A stretch of DNA of 31,152 nt from JAFLCM01 sp964510955 (GTDB taxonomy: Bacteria; Planctomycetota; Phycisphaerae; Phycisphaerales; UBA1924). Under the pieces are notes generated by a model, which was not told the DNA's origin, did no database searches, and worked only from the letters and a program-made list of their open reading frames with translations. Numbering within the stretch: position 1 is the first letter of the stretch; every line of letters begins with the position of its first letter. The stretch is taken from NCBI GenBank assembly GCA_964510955.1, contig CAZEDW010000044.1, forward strand, positions 1 through 31,152, written 5' to 3'. The translations under genes were made by a program, and so were the position numbers. Shown here in pieces: positions 31,144 through 31,152 of this stretch.

Positions 31144-31152
31144 GACGGGATT

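Noticed and set aside
1..31152. tRNA, rRNA, transposase, integrase and toxin-antitoxin genes
   Set aside because: No tRNA T-loop signature with a plausible cloverleaf, no rRNA stretch and no transposase or integrase motifs were seen on either strand. This was a reading by eye, so a covariance-model scan could still find a small RNA.

Overview
The window is very G+C-rich DNA that looks like a chromosome segment of a Planctomycetota bacterium, most likely of the Phycisphaerae/Phycisphaerales. Three things point there: a large exported protein with an N-terminal LEPRLLLSG motif; five secreted proteins that each end in a paired dockerin-like EF-hand module flanked by cysteines; and two proteins built from a GACC-type six-cysteine repeat. 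The lineage is inferred from these protein types only; there is no rRNA in the window.

Layout. 1-1690 (minus) holds the N-terminal part of an M16-type peptidase homologue that lacks both zinc-binding histidines. 1800-7000 (plus) holds a DUF4190-like membrane protein, a UMF1-type MFS transporter, an Asn/aromatic-rich low-complexity protein, a strong intrinsic terminator, and a TPR/GT41 (OGT-like) glycosyltransferase. 7165-10170 is a LEPR-XLL protein carrying an Ig-like domain and a cyclophilin domain. 10196-13037 is a tightly overlapped set: ribF, a DHH-family nrnA-like gene, and a solitary DNA/RNA methyltransferase. A parvulin (ppiC-like) and a class I methyltransferase follow, separated by short degenerate repeat arrays. 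14225-15116 (minus) holds a small membrane protein and an unknown helical protein whose 3' part contains a near-perfect palindrome. argS follows at 15497-17386.

17532-29169 is the most distinctive block: five consecutive, same-strand secreted proteins, all ending in the Cys-clamped dockerin-like module. They are two six-Cys repeat proteins (6 and 10 repeats), a matrixin-like metzincin with PPC, PKD and other domains, a very large protein with a Gly-rich linker, five Ig-like repeats and a right-handed beta-helix, and a reprolysin-like (M12-type) metzincin with Ig and FN3-like domains. No cohesin is visible, so what the modules bind or do (anchoring, sorting, assembly) is open. The block is followed by radA and an EVE-domain gene.

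How it fits together. Housekeeping genes (ribF, nrnA, ppiC, argS, radA) are interspersed with surface and secretion genes. Several genes have a TAnnnT-type hexamer only 7-12 nt before the start codon and no Shine-Dalgarno sequence, suggesting leaderless or near-leaderless transcripts. Gaps between genes carry families of short degenerate tandem repeats and palindromes. No tRNA, rRNA, CRISPR array, transposase or phage integrase was found.
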